From assembly GCF_023856365.1 (NCBI RefSeq), contig NW_026042711.1:50185-114184 (forward strand): a DNA stretch of 64,000 bases, read 5' to 3'. The notes beneath the pieces were generated by a model, which was not told the origin of the DNA, made no database searches, and saw only the letters and a program-made list of their open reading frames with translations. The first letter of the stretch is position 1, and the number at the start of each line of letters is the position of its first letter. Of the stretch, positions 22,581 through 36,700 are shown in pieces. Source of the stretch: Brienomyrus brachyistius. Lineage: Eukaryota > Chordata > Actinopteri > Osteoglossiformes > Mormyridae. The translations under genes were made by a program, and so were the position numbers.

Positions 22581-23387
22581 AAAACAATATCCAAAGAAGA
22601 AGGAAAAAAACATCCAAAGGGAGAAAAGAAGAACTGAAGGGCAAACGAGGTAGGAGGAAATACAAATTTCGTTTCAGCACCGTTGGAGTGCCAAGCCGTG
22701 AAAAGCATTTGGCCAGAAGACAAGGTAAGTGTTGTACCTGTTATTTTAAAACAGCGCTTTTCAAAATGCTGCTTTATAATCGTTTGAGATCGTTAGCCAG
22801 TGTGACAGCTGAAGGCTTTTTGAGTTTACCAACATAAAGTTTTATTTCTGTATTAGGACATTGTCAGGAACAATGATGTGTTCATCGCTATGATGTGGTC
22901 AAAAAGCGATGCATTGAATCTTAGAAACATTTGTGATTTTTCAAACGATGCTTTTCCTTTTATTTAATCAGTAAAATTTCCATCGGTTTTATATAGTGCC
23001 CCTTGAAATATGTCTTTAGCTCATTTTCCGGGCATTTTACTAGAATGCATCCTGAGAAATACACAAGCTCTGCTGCATTTCCGTGCCTCGATGTTTAGTG
23101 CCGAGTATAATTGTTGCAGTTGCCTTTTATATATTCCATGAGACCTGTTGGTACCAAGAGAAGTGTGAGACTGTCAGGGTGAATTTATCATACAATCGCA
23201 CGCATAAATACCTGAGGGTTGCCAGTCCTTTTGCGTTGTTACAGGAGGACTAGAGCTGACGAGTGTGTTTCTACACACTATCAAGGGCATTGTAGTACAG
23301 TTTTCTCAGGTGGGAGAATGCTGCCGATCTCCTATTTGACAATACAGCCCTTGATATATTAGAATATTACAGAACTAGAAGCCTTTT

Positions 23388-23727
23388 GCAAGGAAGAATG
23401 TGAGAAAATCCCAAGTACAAGAACTGAAAGCCTTTCAGCTGGCTATAAGAAGCGCTTGTAAGCTGTGATATCTGGCAGAGGAGGTGTTACTAAGTACTGA
23501 TTACGTAGGGTGCCCAAACTTTTGCAGAGTGCCATAATAATGTTTTTATTTTGTAATTTTGTTCAATTTATGGCATAAAAAGTAACTATTCATCAATGTT
23601 TGCTGAAAATATTGTGTATTTTCCCCCCAGTTCCTAAAGAGACTGTATTAACTGATATTGTTGCTTTTGTAATTGAAAAGATGTTATTTGTCAAGGGGTG
23701 CCAAACCTTTGCATAAGACTGTACACA
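23388..23727 (+). pseudogene. Tc1/mariner transposase 3' end and inverted repeat
   Basis: Frames read EECEKIPSTRTESLSAGYKK and then AVISGRGGVTKY, matching the C-terminal W-x-KIP...KRL.AVI..KGG.T.Y pattern of Tc1-like transposases, with a stop between them. Downstream are the typical AT-rich 3' region and a terminal-repeat-like end with GGGGTGCCAAACCTTTGCAT near 23695-23715. The 5' part is missing. Confidence 0.6.
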
Positions 23728-23959
23728 GTGTGTGTATGTGTTTATGTGAGTGTGTGTCTGTGTGTGTGTTTATATATATATATATGTGTGTGTGTGTGTA
23801 TATATTTCTGTATATGCATGTGTATATATATATTTATATATAGTTCACACACATTCAAACTTATTTGAATACACATTCAAAATAATTTTTATTATTATTA
23901 TTTTCGTTTTTTTTTTTTTTTGTGTTTTAAAATGTTTTATTTTTGCAATGGAAATAAAA

Positions 23960-24123
23960 ATAAAGCAGTTCTCCATAAAGGAGGGATGGTGGATGGAATA
24001 TATATATACATATATATAAAATAATTGTCACACAACCTGGGTGACATGCCTTGCCTGCTCACCCAGTTTTAGTGCACCTTAGTTATTCATAATGACCATC
24101 TAGTCTCGATACACCCATGAATA

Positions 24124-24155
<32 letters not shown>

Positions 24156-24351
24156 GTTTTTCTGTTTTTTTTTTGCAATAGACAATAAAAATAACGCAGT
24201 TCTCCGTAAAGGAGGGATGGTGGATGGAATATATATATACATATATATATATAAAATAATTGTCACACAACCTGGGTGACATGCCTTGCCTGCTCACCCA
24301 ATTTTAGTGCACCTTAGTTATCCATACTGACCATCTAGTCTCGACACACCC

Positions 24352-24386
<35 letters not shown>

Positions 24387-24809
24387 GATATTTTTTCTTG
24401 TGTTTTTTTTTTCGCAATGGATATTAATAATAAAGCAGTCCTCCGTAAAGGAGGGGTGGTGGAGGGAATATATATATACATTTATATAAAATAATTGTCA
24501 CACAACTGGGGTGACATGCCTTGCCTGCTCACCCAATTTTAGTGCACCTTAGTTATCCATAATGACCATCTAGTCTCGATACACCCATAAATATATATGT
24601 ATATATATATATATATATATATAGTTTTTTTTTTTTTTGCAATAGACAATAAAAATAACGCAGTTCTCCATAAAGGAGGGATGGTGGATGGAATATATAT
24701 ATACATATATATAAAATAATTGTCACACAACCTGGGTGACATGCCTTGCCTGCTCACCCAATTTTAGTGCACCTTAGTTATCCATACTGACCATCTAGTC
24801 TCGACACAC

Positions 24810-24860
<51 letters not shown>

Positions 24861-25725
24861 GATATTTTTTCTTTTTCTTGTGTTTTTTTTTCGCAATGGA
24901 TATTAATAATAAAGCAGTCCTCCGTAAAGGAGGGGTGGTGGAGGGAATATATATATACATTTATATAAAATAATTGTCACACAACCTGGGTGACATGCCT
25001 TGCCTGCTCACCCAATTTTAGTGCAACTTAGTTATCCATAATGACCAACTAGTCTCGATACACCCATAAATATATATGTGTGTATATATATATATAGTTT
25101 TTTTGTGTTATTTTTTTGCAATAGACAATAAAAATAACGCAGTTCTCCATAAAGGAGGGATGGTGGATGGAATATATATATACATATATATAAAATAATT
25201 AATGTCACACAACCTGGGTGACATGCCTTGCCTGCTCACCCAATTTGAATGCACCTTAGTTATCCATAATGACCATCTAGTCTCGATACACCCATAAATA
25301 TATATGTATATATATAGTTTTTTTTTTTCGCAATGGACAATAAAAATAACGCAGTTCTCCGTAAAGGAGGGATGGTGGATGGAATATATATATACATACA
25401 TATAAAATAATTGTCACACAACCGGGGTGACATGCCTTGCCTGCTCACCCAATTTTAGTGCACCTTAGTTATTCATAATGACCATCTAGTCTCGATACAC
25501 CCATAAATATATATGTATATATGTATTGTTTTTTTTTTTTTTTTTTTTGCAATAGACAATAAAAATAACGCAGTTCTCCATAAAAGAGGGATGGTGGATG
25601 GAATATATATATACATATATATAAAATAATTGTCACACAACCTGGGTGACATGCCTTGCCTGCTCACCCAATTTTAGTGCACCTTAGTTATCCATACTGA
25701 CCATCTAGTCTCGACACACCCATAT
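23960..25725. repeat. AT-rich tandem repeat, about 8 copies of a 212-255 bp unit
   Basis: Landmark GCAGTTCTCCRTAAAG or its variant recurs near 23965, 24195, 24433, 24659, 24914, 25138, 25350 and 25569. Each unit contains a variable (TA)n tract, a T-run, GGAGGGATGGTGGATGG, and the block TGGGTGACATGCC with TCACCCA that can pair as a short hairpin. Two sequence classes alternate: units 3 and 5 carry GCAGTCCTCCG with GGTGGAGGG, the others do not. Repeated minus-strand frames MSRQGMSPRLC are by-products. A partial copy of the unit occurs at about 61430-61470. Confidence 0.9.
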
Positions 25726-26031
25726 ACACACCCGAAGCTCTGATCTCAGATCAGTTCCATGCCTCCAGAATCTAATGTTACCCTCAAGGAAGAAGGGAAG
25801 CTATGATGAGTAAAAAAAAGGTTATTAGAGTGTCCTGTCAGCGTTGGGCTTCTTCGGCCTCCGCCATTGATTTTTCGGTTTCAGGATGGAAAGTACAAGG
25901 TGGCTCTGTGTTGATGAATAATCCAGGAAAAAAATGCCACAAAGGCATGGAGTCACACCAGTGGAGTCTTATCCTTGCAATAAAGACCCCTGTATGACCT
26001 TTGCTGAATATTTCCAGTTTAGTGGAGCTGA

Positions 26032-28131
<2,100 letters not shown>

Positions 28132-28181
28132 GTGTGCCTGTGTGCGTGTGCCTGTGTGCGTGTGTGTGCCTGTGCAACCAG

Positions 28182-28857
28182 GTGTTTGTGGAACGGGCTC
28201 GTTCTCGTCTCAATCTGCGCAAACTGCAGCTGAAGGACTTCCGGGATGCCTACCCTCGCTTCCCTCCGATCCAGTCCATCCATGTGTCCCAAGACGAGAG
28301 GGAGTGCATGATGGACCTGACGGAGTTCATGAATCCCACCCCCTACACTGTCACGCAGGTACTAGTCTCAGTCTCAGCCTTGGTCTTGGTCCTTGAGAAC
28401 CAGAGACACATTTGACTAAACAGTCATGTTCTGCGACTGTGTTCTTCTGCCTCTTTTTCAGGAGACGTCGCTTCCTCGTGTCTTCAAGCTGTTCAGGGCC
28501 CTTGGTCTGCGGCACCTCATTGTGGTGGACAGTGACAACCAGGTGCGTCTGCCTTGCGAGGTCCTCAGGCCTTCGTCATCTCCAGCACATATCTCCATTC
28601 TCATTGTAAAATTCGAAAATTACTGCATCGGTTTTCAGCCAGTGGCCGTTGGGCATCCATCTAGATCAAGGTTATCACCCTGGTTTCCTGTGCTACTCCC
28701 ACCCCTCCCTCATAACATAACCAGCTATCTATGCCCTGTTCTACGTACCAATCATTTTCCCGGTGCCCAGGTGGTGGGACTGGTGACGCGGAAGGACCTG
28801 GCCCATTACCACCTGGGCAAAGACGGCCTGGAGGAGCTGCAGCTGGCACAGACGTGA
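28182..28857 (+). CDS. clcn7: ClC-7, C-terminal CBS-domain exons
   Basis: Three exons: 28182-28358 ([20 protein letters not shown] to PTPYTVTQ), 28462-28542 ([20 protein letters not shown] to DSDNQ) and 28771-28857 ([20 protein letters not shown] to LAQT, stop TGA). Phases agree and the frame is intact. This is the cytosolic second CBS region, ending exactly like vertebrate CLCN7. Because the 28182 exon starts in phase 0 while the exon ending at 28131 stops in phase 2, these cannot be consecutive. Roughly 300 codons (late membrane helices and the first CBS part) are absent between them. A GT-rich stretch marks the junction. Confidence 0.92.
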
Positions 28858-29129
28858 TGCGTGGAAGGCGACTGCCGCGCTGCTCACCAGGCCAACCCCC
28901 CCTGCCCCCAGTCAGCCCCCGCCAGAACCCGCACCGGTCGTGCATTTCAGCAAAGTCCGGAACCCGGGATGCCAATGACTGACTTTCTGGTTTCGTTCAC
29001 CGAGGGTTGGTTGTGATGGGGGAGGGGATCGATTCCATGTGTGTTTTGCGACTTTTTGTTGCCCCCTCCCAGTTTGCACATAAAATAATTTATCCGTTAT
29101 GTTTTTAAAGCACTTCAGAGAGAGAGTGA

Positions 29130-29133
29130 GTGA

Positions 29134-29223
<90 letters not shown>

Positions 29224-29325
29224 TTCTACACACACTTGGGTGTCAGTCCCGCTCTGTGGTCATTTGCAAAGCTTTGGTAGCATTGTGATATACATTAGTG
29301 TAAATGTGTAAAAAGCATTTCAAGC

Positions 29326-29369
<44 letters not shown>

Positions 29370-29370
29370 G
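29130..29370. repeat. (GT)n and (GA)n microsatellites in the CLCN7 3' flank
   Basis: A GAGT run passes into about 42 GT dinucleotides (about 29138-29222); a separate (GA)n run of about 17 units lies at 29334-29366. They follow the CLCN7 stop by about 270 bases and may lie in the 3' UTR. An AAAATAAAATAA motif at about 29080 could supply a polyadenylation signal. Confidence 0.9.
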
Positions 29371-32300
29371 CCAGGCCAATAACGTTCCTCTTTTACTCAG
29401 AGTTTTTTGAGTGTGGTCTATTGACAGAGGGTACCACAGTTTTCTTGTGACTTTAGTTTTACTTTAGGGGAAGTTAATTTTCCTCTCCCAGATAATTGTC
29501 TTGCACATTGTACCATTAACCAATGCCTCCCACCCCTCCCATGCCAGTGTAGGTAAGACCAACCCTGCCCCCCCCCCCCCCCCCCCGGAAAAACCCTGAC
29601 TCGCTTTGACCTTTTTCTCTCATGCTGGATGCTAGCGGTTTTTAACATACAGTGTTTTTTCTCGTGAATTCGCCCATTGGCTGACTGCCACACTGCCTGC
29701 GTCCTCCCCCACCCACGCCAGTATGTGACAGTATGTATCCCCCCCACCCCGGGTGATTCTCCAGGTCCTGTGTTTTTGATGGCGATTTGTCTCTTGTTGC
29801 GCCGTACAGCCTCTAGGTGGCAGAAACCCTGGTTTCTGATATATACCTGAATAAATTATGCAAATCGGGGTCAGGTTTACATGGGTCGGGTGCCAAACAA
29901 TGCCAGTAGTGTGTGTGTGTGTGTGTGGGGGGGTGACTTCACAGGTGCTCTCCTGAAAATGTGTGTATATCATTGTTTTTAAATGGCACTTACTGAAAGC
30001 AGAGTGGGGTTCAGGGCAGCTTAATGATTTGCAAGGTGACCATGGGTCGTGTTTGGCCAAGGGGGCGCTAGTGTGTTGAGGAAAGGAACTTATTCTGGTC
30101 TTTGCAGGCTGTGCTAGAAACCCAAACCCACCCCCATGGCTGTATGTGGCTCCGCACTTTAAATGCTTCTTACCCCACCTCGTTTCCCATCTGCGCCCTA
30201 CAACTTACAAATCCTTGCAATGTCACGTGCAAGGGGGCCCCCTACTGGCCAAGCAAGGCCCTACAGTCGCTGGTGCCCTTGGGGGTCCAGCCGTACAGTT
30301 TTTGCCAACAGCAGAGTTTACACTTTGACTAGTTATGTGCTGTTTAGTTATTTTGTTTTTAATTAAGGTGAACTTGCCTAAGTGACCCTGATCAGTTAAA
30401 TAGGGTTTTTACCCACCCAACAAGCCTATCGAAAATGGACATACCAGTTAAACGGTAAACGATGTGAATCCCTTATCAGATTTTGATTTTATTCTGAATA
30501 TTAAATGTCGTGTTTTAACTCAACCTTAAATAAATTAAAGTATCTCCATTTTAAAGAGCACTGTGACTGGATGAGAGAATTGTTTCGGCGTTGGCAAGTA
30601 CCACCTTAGCGTACATTTATAGAAACGGCTGAAATATACTGGATAATTTTGCATAATTTTTATTTTGCCAAGCTTGATTTTCTTCTGTGATTTCTGAAAT
30701 CTAATAAAGGTTTTGATGCATATGCCTATTTGTATTGCACGAGTCAGTCATGCTGTTTAATAAGAATCATTTGTATTTATACAAACAATGATAAAAAAAT
30801 TATTGTATTAAATGGCGTGTTTGATGATACTGCTGGTGACTCCGTGGCACTCTTTGAGCAACGTGTCCGTATCCTAATTTTCTACCTTCTGACACACAAA
30901 TTCTCAGACTAAATGAGATTACTGCAGTCCCGTTGCCGGGGTAATGCAATTGTTTAGGTGGATGTCGCTGAATGCATTTCAGTGGGAGGTCCAGAAAGCC
31001 TGGGACGCGATTTGACGGGGTAGAAATGAGATGAACGGTTCTGTTGTACCTTGCAGATTTGTACCTTGCAGATTTCCCTCGATTTGCTTATTAGTTGCTG
31101 GAAATCAATATTTAAAAAAAAATGTGCGTTGAACATGCCTTTCCATCCCGATCCATGAACCCAGTTTTCCCAGATATCAGCAAAACAATGAGAAATTCTA
31201 TATATAAAAAAAAAAAAATCAACATTTGATTAAGTTTTATTAATGCTTGCTTTCATGTTAAAAAATTTTGGTGCACAATTTAATTTTTTTTTTAACACAC
31301 AACATTTGGTTGAAATTGTAACGTGGAACATCAAGTCTGGGGCGCAGTTAAGGGGGGGAGATTAGGACAGTAAAAAACTTGGAACATAACTGCATTGGTG
31401 TGGGTTTGTGGCCCAATATGATATGCATTCATGGGGCCCAAATTCTCTAGCAGAATCACAGCATAGATTTCTTTGTATATTTTTTAGGTTTAAAGGACTC
31501 CGGAGATTGAGATATTGTGTTTTTAAAGTTTCCTTGGACTCCCACAGTAAATTTTACAGAGCTGGGGTCTCCATAACTTTTGCTGTGCAATAAATTTTGC
31601 TGACTGGGAAAGGGGGGGGGGGTTCCCCAAGATTTTTGCCGGCTCGCCTACCCATCGGCTCACCTTGAAAATGCCCAAAATGCCACCTGGCTGTTCAGCC
31701 CTGCTATAAAGTTGCAGAAAGACACGACGTTGTACTGTGACCTTACGATGTTACAGATCCGAGAAATAGCGTACTAAGCAGCACGTGTTTCCCTGCTGTG
31801 TTAAGGTGGGCCTTAGAAACCCATAACGCACTAATGCAGCTCTGGATGGCGGGCTATGCGTCAGTAATGCTGTCAGAGAAGATTCACTCATTAGTCTGAT
31901 GTGAACTTAATCAGATTATGGGTCCTTTTTAGTCGCAGAATACAACATAATCCATGGCAAATGGACATCGGTGCCGTCTTTATGATGTTATGCTGACAGT
32001 GCCTTTAATCCCACCCCCCACCCCCCACCAATCCCTTTCCCAACTTCATGTTGTCTCTTAATCCTGTATGTTTCAGTAATATGAAGACGGAATTTCAGTA
32101 TTCTCTGTTGCGGTTGTTTTATTTTTATCTCGCGAGTTTCATGCATTTTTAAGAACCGCGCAGAACATCAGTTAACTCTGTGCTGCTGGAATCCTGAGGA
32201 TTGCCTTGATGGGTAGTGTAGGAGTTGAAGGATTTGCGTAGTCAGATTTAATTTTTTAAAAAGGAAATCTATTAAAAAGTAACATGCAAAGTAGTTTATT

Positions 32301-33790
32301 ATTATTATTTTTTTTTTTTTTTACATAAGAATTTCAAGAGAAACTGAGAGCCTCGTTTTAATGGGCTTGTCTGGTAAAGTTAGTTTGACACTTGTACTGC
32401 ATGTATTATTAAACATTTATCTATCCATCCATCCATCCATCCCGGCTCCGTCAACATGCAAACTTCAGTAATTCAAAACACTTAGTATTGAGCTTCCATT
32501 GTGAGCCTTAGCAGCCAATAAACAAACCGCCAATAATGAATATCACAGGCTTTGGTGATGGACACAGACTTCCAGACACGCCCCATATTCCTGACGCATT
32601 CCTCACCATGACCCTGTCTACTTCACATTCGCAGCCCAATATTTCATTCAAACTGGAGTTCGAAAGCTTGTTGGAGCCGAATGGACAATTTTAAAGACCA
32701 ACATGGCAGAAAATTCAGTTCTGAAAGAAAGGAAGTTTCGATTTTTAATGAACTTATGAGATGCAGCAGAGATTCATCTTACCCTCAGTAATCTTTAGTT
32801 ATAGCTTTCAGGGACTGGGATATAGATAATTTAGAAATGTGCTGCTTTTTAAAACACTAAGTAGGATTCCAATACTTTTCCAAGACACGGTATAATAGTA
32901 TAATGTATTGTTGGTGCGCTGTGGGAGGGAGGTGCTGTCCTGGCAGGGGAGACAGGTGACTGAAACCTTTTGTAGCGATTTGTTCCGCCTGTCTGTTGGG
33001 CAGAATTTAGTTTGCTCTCTTTGTGCTTCCAGTAAATCTAGGTCCCGTTCCCATCATACCAGCAAGTCCGTGCAGGGTGGATCTCTGGCTAATCTCTTTT
33101 GTTGTTTGATTCCCTCCACGGAGGAAAAAAAAAAGAACTCGAGGTCACCTGCGGTTCCGAACCACATCTCCAGCAGGTCAGTGATCTCAGAGTAGCACAT
33201 GCCGTTTATAAGCCAAAAGAAAAATGGTTGAAAAGTACGACACCTGTGTTATTCTATTTTGGTATTTAAGTGACAGAATTCCACTAAAGGTGAATTAAAA
33301 ACTTGCTTAATTTATTGAGAAATGCTGAAGAAGTAAATGAACAAAGGATGAGAGAAGCTGCTGGAATCTGAAGCAGACATGATGCAGGTTCGAAACTGCA
33401 CAGTTTTGATCTGGAATATGGGACACAATCCACATTATAAGCACTGAGCTAAATGCCAAGTTTTAAATGGCTATTTATCTATTACAACCATTGTTTCAGT
33501 GAAAGTTGTATGCAGATGTTTATTACTTAGTAATAAGGCAATATTTGGCTCAACTATGGTTTGTCTGTTACTAATGAAATAAACTTTTCCTATATATAGA
33601 GACACAGGACTTTTCTCACTTCTGATCTAAACCATAATTTAGTCTGTTCTTATTTAACATGACACTATAATAAAAATACATCCGAAGTTAAAAATCCTGG
33701 AAGACTGCGTCAAATAGAGCAGCAGAGCACCGCCCCCAAACAGCCTCTGTGGGGCAGCAGTGAGCTCAGAGTGCATCCCCCCCCCAGGAG
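29371..33790. other. intergenic region between CLCN7 and RGS11, no gene
   Basis: Contains a C20-type run near 29568-29586, short GT, A and TCCA microsatellites (about 32412-32445), and AATAAA-type signals near 29850, 30705 and 33580. The short open frames have no coding signature. CLCN7 (plus) and RGS11 (minus) converge here, so their 3' UTRs probably occupy the edges. Confidence 0.5.
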
Positions 33791-33796
33791 GCAGTG

Positions 33797-36700
33797 TTAG
33801 GAAGAGCAGGCTGCTGTGGGACTTGCTGGTGACCCCAGGGACTTGGTCTTGCCGTTGTCCTCTAAGGCCTGGGCGAAAAGGGCAGGGTTACGGCTGGAGT
33901 GCCGCTGGCGTCTCACAAAGGGAAAGACACTGGGGCATGATGGGAAGGAGAACATGTTAGCGTTCCGCTAACACTTGTGGCACTGCCTTTTCTAAGTCAG
34001 CCATGTTGGAAAATCCTTGACTACCGTGGAATTACAAACAGAAACTGGAGAGCATCACAGGGGACGCAAAAGCAATTAACATTACAGAACTCTGTGTAGT
34101 CTTAGTGACGAAGCTAAGCTGAAGCCAGCAGTTCACACTAAGCCCAAAAATCCCTGGAATTAATCGTTAACAACCCCAGAAACAGAACCTGTGTGTATCC
34201 CACACCAATATGAGTCTTATCCCCTTATATAAAATACATGGAATATATTACAGAAAGACCCCTTTTATAGAAGATAATAGTTTTACCTTTTTTTGGTCTC
34301 TTGTGGTTCTATGGCTCTAGCCAGCATGTTTTTGTAGAGATCGGACTTTAAATAGCGGGCGTAGGAGTCCTGAGGGTGAGAGGAGAGGCCGAGAGCCCGT
34401 TTTAATGAAGCTGTCATCCACTTTCATGGCTGTGCACAGTTAATGCTCCTACCTTCTTCATCAGGAAATAGATGTGCATCTGGGCGTCATCCAGGACAAA
34501 ACGATGTGGGCTTTTCATCAGGGTCTTCTCCATGGTCTTGCTGTCCACGTTTACCCCACTTGCTGGCTCCCGGGGCCAGGAACTGCCTGGGGGGAAGGAA
34601 GTGATGAGCCTGAGCTTTGCAGTCCACTGGGAGTAAGCAAGTGCCACATCAGGGCCTGCTCTAAATTCAACTGGGATGCAAACTGTCCCACTGGGCCACA
34701 AGGTCGCACTCACTTGTAGACCTCTTCCACCTTCTGCGGGATCGTAGCGCTCTCGCCCGTGCCGGATGTCCTCACAGGCCTCCCAGAAACAGAGGTTCTC
34801 CACTGTGAATGAAACAGCGCATGCATCAGCTACCTGCAGGAGGCGCTCATCACGATGCCAATATGGAGGAGAATTGCCTTTCATAGAGGGATCATGATTA
34901 TTAATTTAGCAGATGCTAGATCCTATTTTTTTTTTTTTTTTGAGAGGGCAGGGTCAGTCAGTCCCCTGGAGTAACTGATCGACGGCCCAATAGTGAGGTC
35001 ACTCAGCTGACTCTGGGATTTGAGCTGATGACCTCCTGCAATGAATCCCAATCTGCTGAGTCACACACTGCCCAAATAGGCCCGCAGTGATCAAATAATG
35101 AATATGATTCTTACTTGCTGACGATGCCTCCATGAAGCTGATCTACTTGGGCGGGGGGGTCTACATGCTGCTCACCACTGAACTCCTTCTCCAGGTACTC
35201 CCTGAACTTGCACCGTCCCAGAGGGTCCCTAAGGAGCTCCGTGAAGCCGAACCCCCATCGTTCCACCCGCAGCTTGGTGGGTGTCTCCACCCTGCACCAG
35301 GAGGCGTGGAAGTGAAGAGACGACAGTCACCTCTGGGGGTGTGGCCCTGAAGAGGCAGGATGGGCGCGGTAACGCACACTCACATGTCGGCATTCAGCGT
35401 CCAGAGTGCCGTGTCATCTGTTATCCAGGGGTTGCTGGGGGGGCAGCCTTGCATCATGGGGTCATGGTTCAGGTACTCTCGCTCGCTGAACTTAAGGAAG
35501 CTGAACACAGAAGACCAGCCATTCCCAGTTTTAGTCCTACTTTCTATAATCCTTGCAAGTCATCAAATATTCAGGTTCAATGCTGGCATATTCCAGCAAA
35601 CTGGAGCTCGAAATGGTGACGAAATGATTATACGTCATTGAACCCTATAAGGAAATTCTCTTTTCATCTCCTCCATCTTGCTCTCCATAGGTGAGAGAAA
35701 GCTTGGTAGCAAAGGGCAGCTGCCCGTAGAGGCTCCCAGGAACCTGGGGGTTAAGGGCCTTGTTCAAGGACCCACAAGTGTGCTGAAGCCAGGCTTGAAC
35801 CGGCGACCTTCTGATCAATATTAAGTAATTATTTGCAGTTAAATACAGTTCAATTCAGTTTAATAGTCAACCGGTTTCAATATTAGTTAGGCATCATTAA
35901 TCCAGGGACATGTGTGACTCTGAGATTTATGGTGAAAGAATGGATGGGCAGATGGACGAAAGAACGAAATAACGAGGTTAGATTTTCACAAAGAGCAGTC
36001 CCCAGCATTTTTGTCAGAATTAACATGAAATAGATCCCCCCCCCCCCCAATCAGAGGCACAGTATACAGAATACCCAGAGATATCCCCCAGTTAGGGACT
36101 AATGTGGACTGGTGTCGAACCAGTGGTCCCCCAGCTATGCTGGGACTGAGGCTGAATCACAGGTGTTTGGGGGGGGGTAGGTGGGGGAGGCTGTTATCCA
36201 ACCTTTCCAGGCAGATGGAGGACTTGACCCTCGAGCGGCCCAGGGGATTTCCTGATGTGTTCAATCTGGTGTCGGGAGCCATGAAAAATCACACGGGGAA
36301 TATAAGAGTCAGAAAAAACACATCCAATCCCTGATAAGAGCCATGCTGTTGTACCTTTAAACAGAATTTGTCAATATCTGAGAGCCAACAAAAGAAACGG
36401 ACAACACAGATTAGATCCTTCCGAAGCAATTTTCTTATGACAGCATTCTTAAGAGCCCACTTAATCACCCTCTTTGGTTGTTCTTGGCAACCATCCCATC
36501 AGCTGAAATAGGTTCACTCTAAATTCTTTCAGGCTTACCTCTCTTTTGTAGTAGTCCGCCGTTCTGTTCTGTAAAGAAGGAAGAAACAAAACCGTCTCTA
36601 AACATGATATAAGCCACATGTTTATGGGAGTTTTACTTGCGCAAAAATGTTCTGAGGGCACAAGGTTCATTGGTTCAGAGAGATAACCAATCAGACTGTA

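Noticed and set aside
24100..25667. Repeated minus-strand frames starting MSRQGMSPRLCDNYF
   Set aside because: They recur in every unit of the tandem repeat, run into TA microsatellite translated as YIYI, and carry no protein signature.
28912..29235. Minus-strand frame with a long HTHTHT run
   Set aside because: Translation of a GT microsatellite in the CLCN7 3' flank.
34414..34884. 156-codon minus-strand ORF as one protein
   Set aside because: It is two RGS11 exons plus the intron between them, partly in the wrong frame because of one-base insertions.
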